Below, piece after piece: positions 60,759 through 64,000 of a DNA stretch of 64,000 nucleotides. The notes below the pieces were generated by a model. It ran no database searches. It was not told the origin of the DNA and worked only from the letters and a program-made list of their open reading frames with translations. Both the position numbers and the translations under genes were made by a program. This DNA is from Mycoplana azooxidifex. Its GTDB lineage: Bacteria; Pseudomonadota; Alphaproteobacteria; Rhizobiales; Rhizobiaceae. Numbering within the stretch: position 1 is the first letter of the stretch; the number at the start of each line of letters is the position of its first letter. The DNA lies in contig NZ_JACIEE010000005.1 of the NCBI RefSeq assembly GCF_014196765.1, positions 186,001 to 250,000 on the forward strand. The letters run 5' to 3'.

Positions 60759-60818
60759 CCCGGCCTCCCGAACTTCAATTGCCGCCACTAGCGGTCATCG
60801 GATTTCATTGTGAGTGGC

Positions 60819-60839
60819 GCTCCCGCCTGCCGCGGGAGC
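60819..60839 (-). terminator. Hairpin after ornithine/lysine decarboxylase
   Basis: An 8-bp perfect stem gctcccgc-ctgcc-gcgggagc, 14 bases after the stop of the decarboxylase on the minus strand. No U-tract. It probably ends or stabilises that mRNA before the GNAT gene. Confidence 0.55.
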
Positions 60840-60852
60840 TGCCTCGACCGGT

Positions 60853-61986
60853 TCAGATCACGTAGGACTTCAGCGGCTCGAAGCCGTTGAAGGCGACGGC
60901 CGAGTAGGTCGTCGTGTAGGCGCCGGTGCCCTCGATCAGCACCTCGTCGCCGATCGAAAGGGTGATCGGCAGCGGGTACATGTTCTTCTCGTAGAGCACG
61001 TCGGCGGAATCGCAGGTCGGGCCGGCGATCACGCAGGGCTCCATCTCGTCCTGGTCGCGCGCCGTGCGGATCGGGTAGCGGATCGCCTCGTCCATCGTCT
61101 CGGCCAGGCCGCCGAACTTGCCGATGTCGAGGAACACCCAGCGATGCGCGTCGTTGTCGGACTTCTTCGAGACGAGCACGACCTCGGCCTTGATCACACC
61201 GGCATTGCCGACCATGCCGCGGCCCGGCTCGATGATCGTCTCCGGGATGTGGTTGCCGAAGTGCTTCTTCAGCGCACCGAAGATCGCCTGGCCATATTCT
61301 TCGGCCGCCGGCACGTCGCGCAGGTACTTCGTCGGGAAGCCGCCGCCCATGTTGACCATCTTCAGTTCGATGCCCTGCTTGGCAAGCTGGACGAAGACGC
61401 GCTTGGCATCGGCGAGCGCCGAATCCCAGGCATCGACCTTCGTCATCTGCGAGCCGACATGGAACGAGACGCCGTAGGAGACGAGACCGAGCTGGTGGGC
61501 GTAGACGAGCACGTCGACGGCCATCTGCGGCACGCAGCCGAACTTGCGCGACAGCGGCCATTCGGCACCTTCGCCGTCCGTCAGCACGCGGCAGAACACG
61601 CGCGCACCCGGAGCGGCACGGGAAATCTTCTCGACCTCCTCGTGGCTGTCGACGGCAAAGAGGCTGATCCCGAGCCCGTGGGCGCGGGCAATGTCGCGCT
61701 CCTTCTTGATCGTGTTGCCGAACGAGATGCGGGCAGGCGTCGCGCCGGCATCGAGCGCCATTTCGATTTCGGCGACGGACGCGCAATCGAAGTTGGAGCC
61801 CATGCTGGCGAGAAGGCGCAGGACTTCCGGCGCCGGGTTGGCCTTGACGGCATAGTAGATCGCGCTGTCGGGCAGCGCGTGGCGGAACGCCTTGAAGTTG
61901 TCGCGCACGACATCGAGGTCGACCACGAGGCACGGGCCGTCGGGACGTCGGGTGTTCAGGAAGTCGATAATGCGTGCAGTCGCCAT
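60853..61986 (-). CDS. Ornithine/lysine decarboxylase (type III, PLP)
   Basis: A 377-residue decarboxylase of the alanine-racemase fold (group IV), making putrescine or cadaverine. Pyridoxal-phosphate Lys48 is in YYAVKANP; HVGSQ, MGGGFPT and EPGRG are conserved, and the catalytic Cys is in GPTCDSADV (about residue 323). The start MATARIIDFLNTRR gives the length common in rhizobia, where the gene is called odc or lldc; the upstream ATG at 62001 would add 5 residues, and a long open frame to 62190 is not family sequence. A 548-bp upstream stretch precedes it and probably carries an RNA control element. LysR gene is divergent. Confidence 0.94.
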   Translation of the reverse strand: MATARIIDFLNTRRPDGPCLVVDLDVVRDNFKAFRHALPDSAIYYAVKANPAPEVLRLLASMGSNFDCASVAEIEMALDAGATPARISFGNTIKKERDIARAHGLGISLFAVDSHEEVEKISRAAPGARVFCRVLTDGEGAEWPLSRKFGCVPQMAVDVLVYAHQLGLVSYGVSFHVGSQMTKVDAWDSALADAKRVFVQLAKQGIELKMVNMGGGFPTKYLRDVPAAEEYGQAIFGALKKHFGNHIPETIIEPGRGMVGNAGVIKAEVVLVSKKSDNDAHRWVFLDIGKFGGLAETMDEAIRYPIRTARDQDEMEPCVIAGPTCDSADVLYEKNMYPLPITLSIGDEVLIEGTGAYTTTYSAVAFNGFEPLKSYVI

Positions 61987-62534
61987 TTCAGTAGTCCCCA
62001 TGATCCAAGGCTCCGGCCAGAAAACCGGAGGACAAAGGGCATACGCGATCATGCGATGGAACCAGCCGGTGGAGACCCCGGAACCAAGCATGCGCGTAGT
62101 GCGCGAACGGTGAACCTGAGCCTGCCTAGGCTCGGATTCGGCTTTGTCTGCCATGGATTGGTGGGGGTATCCCAACCGCACTTCCGGCAATGAAGGTGTG
62201 CCTCTTCAGTAACCCCGGCTGATGGAAAGCCGGCAGACACCAGAAAGGCCCGCACCGTCGTTGCTTCAAGATGTCCTCGCATTTCCCGGTTGGCCGGAAT
62301 AGCGACTGGAGCGGTTAGTTCCAGGTACCTTACCGATGACCTCACCTTAGGGACTGATCCCAGTTCGAGGGTCGGCGGACACCCACAGGCACGTGCGACT
62401 TTGGGCAAGGGCGGAGATAAGAAGATTCCCTGTCGCAATCAAGAGTTTTTTGGCCCCGCTATTGAAAAAATTCGTACAGCCCACGACATTTCGGTTCCCG
62501 CATCCGATACGGCATCGCAGCAAGGACTCATTGC
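61987..62534 (-). promoter_or_regulatory. Long structured leader of the decarboxylase gene (speF-type RNA likely)
   Basis: 548 bp without a gene between the decarboxylase and a divergent LysR gene. In the decarboxylase mRNA several stems form: ctccgg/ccggag (62011-62016 with 62025-62030) next to the start, gagcct/aggctc (62118-62123 with 62128-62133), and ccggct/agccgg (62215-62220 with 62228-62233). Alphaproteobacterial ornithine decarboxylase genes are known to carry a conserved speF leader RNA of about this size. I could not align it to that model here. The far end also holds the LysR promoter. Confidence 0.45.
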
Positions 62535-63437
62535 ATGGATACGCTGACCCGCATTCGCGCCTACATAGACGTCGTGGATGCAGAGGGGTTTTCCGCAGCG
62601 TCCCGCAAGGTCGGCAAGTCCAAGGCGCTCCTGTCCAAGTATGTCCGCGAACTGGAAGACGAGCTCGGCGCGCTTCTCCTGAACCGCACCACCCGCCAGT
62701 TCTCGATGACGGAAGCGGGCCACACCTACTACCGCACGGCCTCCGAGATCCTCAAGGAGATCGACAACCTCGCCGATCTCGTCCGCGAGAACAACACCGA
62801 CCTGAAGGGCAAGCTGAAGATCTCCGCGCCGCGCACCTTCGTGGATGCCGAGATCGGCCAGTCCCTCATCGACTTCGGCCGCGAGCATCCCGAGTTGTCG
62901 CTCGAGATCGTTTCCGACGACCGCTTCGTCGACCTGGTCGAGGAAGGCTTCGACGTTGCGATCCGCATCACGCGGCTGGAGGATTCCACCCTGATCGCGC
63001 GCAAGCTCGGCGATTTCTACCTGAAGATCTGCGTGGCACCCGAATTCCTGGAAAAGACCGGCCCGATCACCCACCCCTCCGAGCTCTCCCGCCTTCCCTG
63101 CGTGATCGACACGAACGGCAAGTCGCACAGCAACTGGCGCTTCATCGACGCCAAGGGAACGAACTTCAGCGTGCCCGTCAGCGGGCACATCGAGGTCAAC
63201 AGCCCGACCTCCGCCGTGCGCGCCGCCCAGAGCGGCCTCGGCATTGCGCAGGTACCCGAGTTCATCGCGCGCAGCCGCCTCGAATCGGGCGCCGTCGTCT
63301 CCATCCTCGACGACTACCTGCCCGCCGACCGCGGCATCTACGCGATCTATCCGCACCGCCGCTACCTGCCGGCGAAGGTGCGCACCTTCGTGGATTTCCT
63401 GCATAACTGGTTCAGGAAGAACGGCGACGGCGCCTGA
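62535..63437 (+). CDS. LysR-family transcriptional regulator
   Basis: A 300-residue regulator. The N-terminal winged helix-turn-helix (MDTLTRIRAYIDVVDAEGFSAASRKVGKSKALLSKYVRELEDELG, about residues 1-60) is followed by a periplasmic-binding-like effector domain with LKGKLKISAPRTFVDAEI, DVAIRITRLEDSTLIARKLGD and a C-terminal VPEFIARSRLESGAVVSIL. It starts at ATG with aaggac 7-8 bases upstream. It lies divergently from the decarboxylase, but at 548 bp distance, so direct control is only possible. Of the CrgA/DsdC-like LysR subgroup. Confidence 0.93.
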   Translation: MDTLTRIRAYIDVVDAEGFSAASRKVGKSKALLSKYVRELEDELGALLLNRTTRQFSMTEAGHTYYRTASEILKEIDNLADLVRENNTDLKGKLKISAPRTFVDAEIGQSLIDFGREHPELSLEIVSDDRFVDLVEEGFDVAIRITRLEDSTLIARKLGDFYLKICVAPEFLEKTGPITHPSELSRLPCVIDTNGKSHSNWRFIDAKGTNFSVPVSGHIEVNSPTSAVRAAQSGLGIAQVPEFIARSRLESGAVVSILDDYLPADRGIYAIYPHRRYLPAKVRTFVDFLHNWFRKNGDGA

Positions 63438-63544
63438 ATGCGCGGGGCGCGACAATTCGCGCCCGGCCGAAGTCCCAATTCCGGCCCAATTGCGGTACAT
63501 TCGGTAACGAATCCTCAAGGCCGGACGAGAGGTTACCCTCGCGC

Positions 63545-64000
63545 ATGAAGCACGCTCCCCTCCTCATCGCAGGTGCCGTCTGGCTGTCGCCGGCAGCCGC
63601 CATGGCGCATCCGCACATCTTCGCCGAGGCGCGGCTCGAGGTCGTCGCCGGCGACGACGGCACGGTGTCGGAACTGCGCAATGTCTGGCGGTTCGACGAG
63701 ATGTTCTCCTCGAGCGTCGTTCTCGACTTCGACAAGAACTCCAACCTCAAGCTCGACCCGGACGAACTGGCCGAGGTGGGCCAGACCGTTCTCGAATCGC
63801 TGGAGGAGTTCAGCTACTACACGACGATCACCGAAGACGGGAAGGACGTGAAAGTCGGCAAGCCGGACGCAATCAACGTCGATTTCCAGGACGGCCAGCT
63901 TCTGATGTTCTTTACGCTCAAGCCCGGCCAGGCCATGCCTCTGAAGGGCAAGCTGACATTCGGCGTCTATGATCCGACGATGTATGCCTCGATGGATTTT
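63545..64000 (+). CDS. DUF1007 family protein, 3' end cut by window
   Basis: The first 152 codons of a gene that runs past the window end; no stop is reached. A signal peptide of about 20 residues (MKHAPLLIAGAVWLSPAAAMA) is followed at once by HPHIFAEARLEV, the mark of DUF1007 periplasmic proteins. Then DEMFSSSVVLDFDKNSNLKLDPDELAE resembles an EF-hand-like acidic loop. Full DUF1007 proteins are about 200-220 residues and often stand next to nickel/cobalt export genes; the neighbour is outside this window. Confidence 0.88.
   Translation, partial: MKHAPLLIAGAVWLSPAAAMAHPHIFAEARLEVVAGDDGTVSELRNVWRFDEMFSSSVVLDFDKNSNLKLDPDELAEVGQTVLESLEEFSYYTTITEDGKDVKVGKPDAINVDFQDGQLLMFFTLKPGQAMPLKGKLTFGVYDPTMYASMDF

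Noticed and set aside
62000-62190. In-frame N-terminal extension of the ornithine/lysine decarboxylase
   Set aside because: The frame is open but the extra 68 residues match nothing expected of the family, and the 377-residue form is the usual length.
62290-62547. 85-codon plus-strand frame upstream of the LysR gene
   Set aside because: Low-complexity, no ribosome site, overlaps the LysR start and lies in the structured leader region.

Overview
The window is high-GC chromosomal DNA of an alphaproteobacterium, most likely a member of the Rhizobiaceae (Rhizobium/Agrobacterium/Sinorhizobium/Shinella type). This rests on gene content and order: a glgP-glgB-glgC-glgA-pgm operon, a heterotetrameric sarcosine oxidase operon soxBDAG, a split three-gene proton-translocating transhydrogenase (pntAa-pntAb-pntB), an alphaproteobacterial ornithine/lysine decarboxylase with a long leader, and two intergenic mosaic repeats built of 'ccttctcccc' hairpins. 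Gene density is high. No tRNA, rRNA, insertion sequence, prophage or CRISPR array was seen. The species cannot be fixed from sequence reading alone.

Layout. 0-8 kb: a lipoprotein hydrolase (-), then a FadR-type GntR regulator diverging from a galactarate/altronate-dehydratase-like enzyme with two GT-N3-AC operator sites between them, an AHSA1-like protein, a second GntR regulator with two helix-turn-helix units, and ilvD. 8-11.5 kb: small accessory enzymes (LprI-like protein, DUF899 protein, two-domain VOC protein, aldo/keto reductase). 11.6-18.2 kb: a three-gene operon of two transglutaminase-fold proteins around a circularly permuted ATP-grasp/alpha-E fusion, a predicted but poorly characterised peptide-bond system. 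18.4-19.7 kb: an orphan TadG-like von Willebrand A protein. 19.9-31.1 kb: glycogen metabolism (glgPBCA-pgm, then glgX after a repeat). 31.2-32.3 kb: a MaoC-type hydratase and a ParE-type toxin-antitoxin pair with a perfect 15-bp inverted repeat as candidate operator. 32.3-37.7 kb: soxBDAG on the minus strand. 38.0-39.4 kb: rpsU and a TPR lipoprotein.

39.5-42.8 kb: pntAa-pntAb-pntB and a small aa3 oxidase subunit IV (minus strand). 43-46.3 kb: a FeeM-like N-acyl amino acid synthase-fold protein and a membrane PAS-GGDEF-EAL protein whose GGDEF signature is altered to MGDEF. 46.7-51.5 kb: a class I glutamine amidotransferase, a secreted Inh-type inhibitor, a marR-lacI-2-hydroxyacid-dehydrogenase string, and a creatininase-family enzyme. 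51.6-55.2 kb: a CobW/COG0523 GTPase with a His-rich insert, a WD40-like protein, cysE and a small VOC protein. 55.2-60.8 kb: a glyoxalase-superfamily protein, a serine beta-lactamase-like hydrolase, an OmpW porin, a previously easy-to-miss 43-residue secreted peptide gene coupled to a 642-residue membrane protein of unknown family, and a GNAT protein. 60.8-64 kb: ornithine/lysine decarboxylase with a 548-bp structured upstream region (speF-type leader is the best guess), a LysR regulator, and the start of a DUF1007 protein cut by the window edge.

The most novel-looking material is the small-peptide/membrane-protein pair near 58 kb, the ATP-grasp/transglutaminase operon near 12-18 kb, and the FeeM-like/c-di-GMP neighbourhood near 43-46 kb. 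The best-supported new regulatory calls are the toxin-antitoxin operator near 32.3 kb and the paired GntR sites near 2.57 kb.
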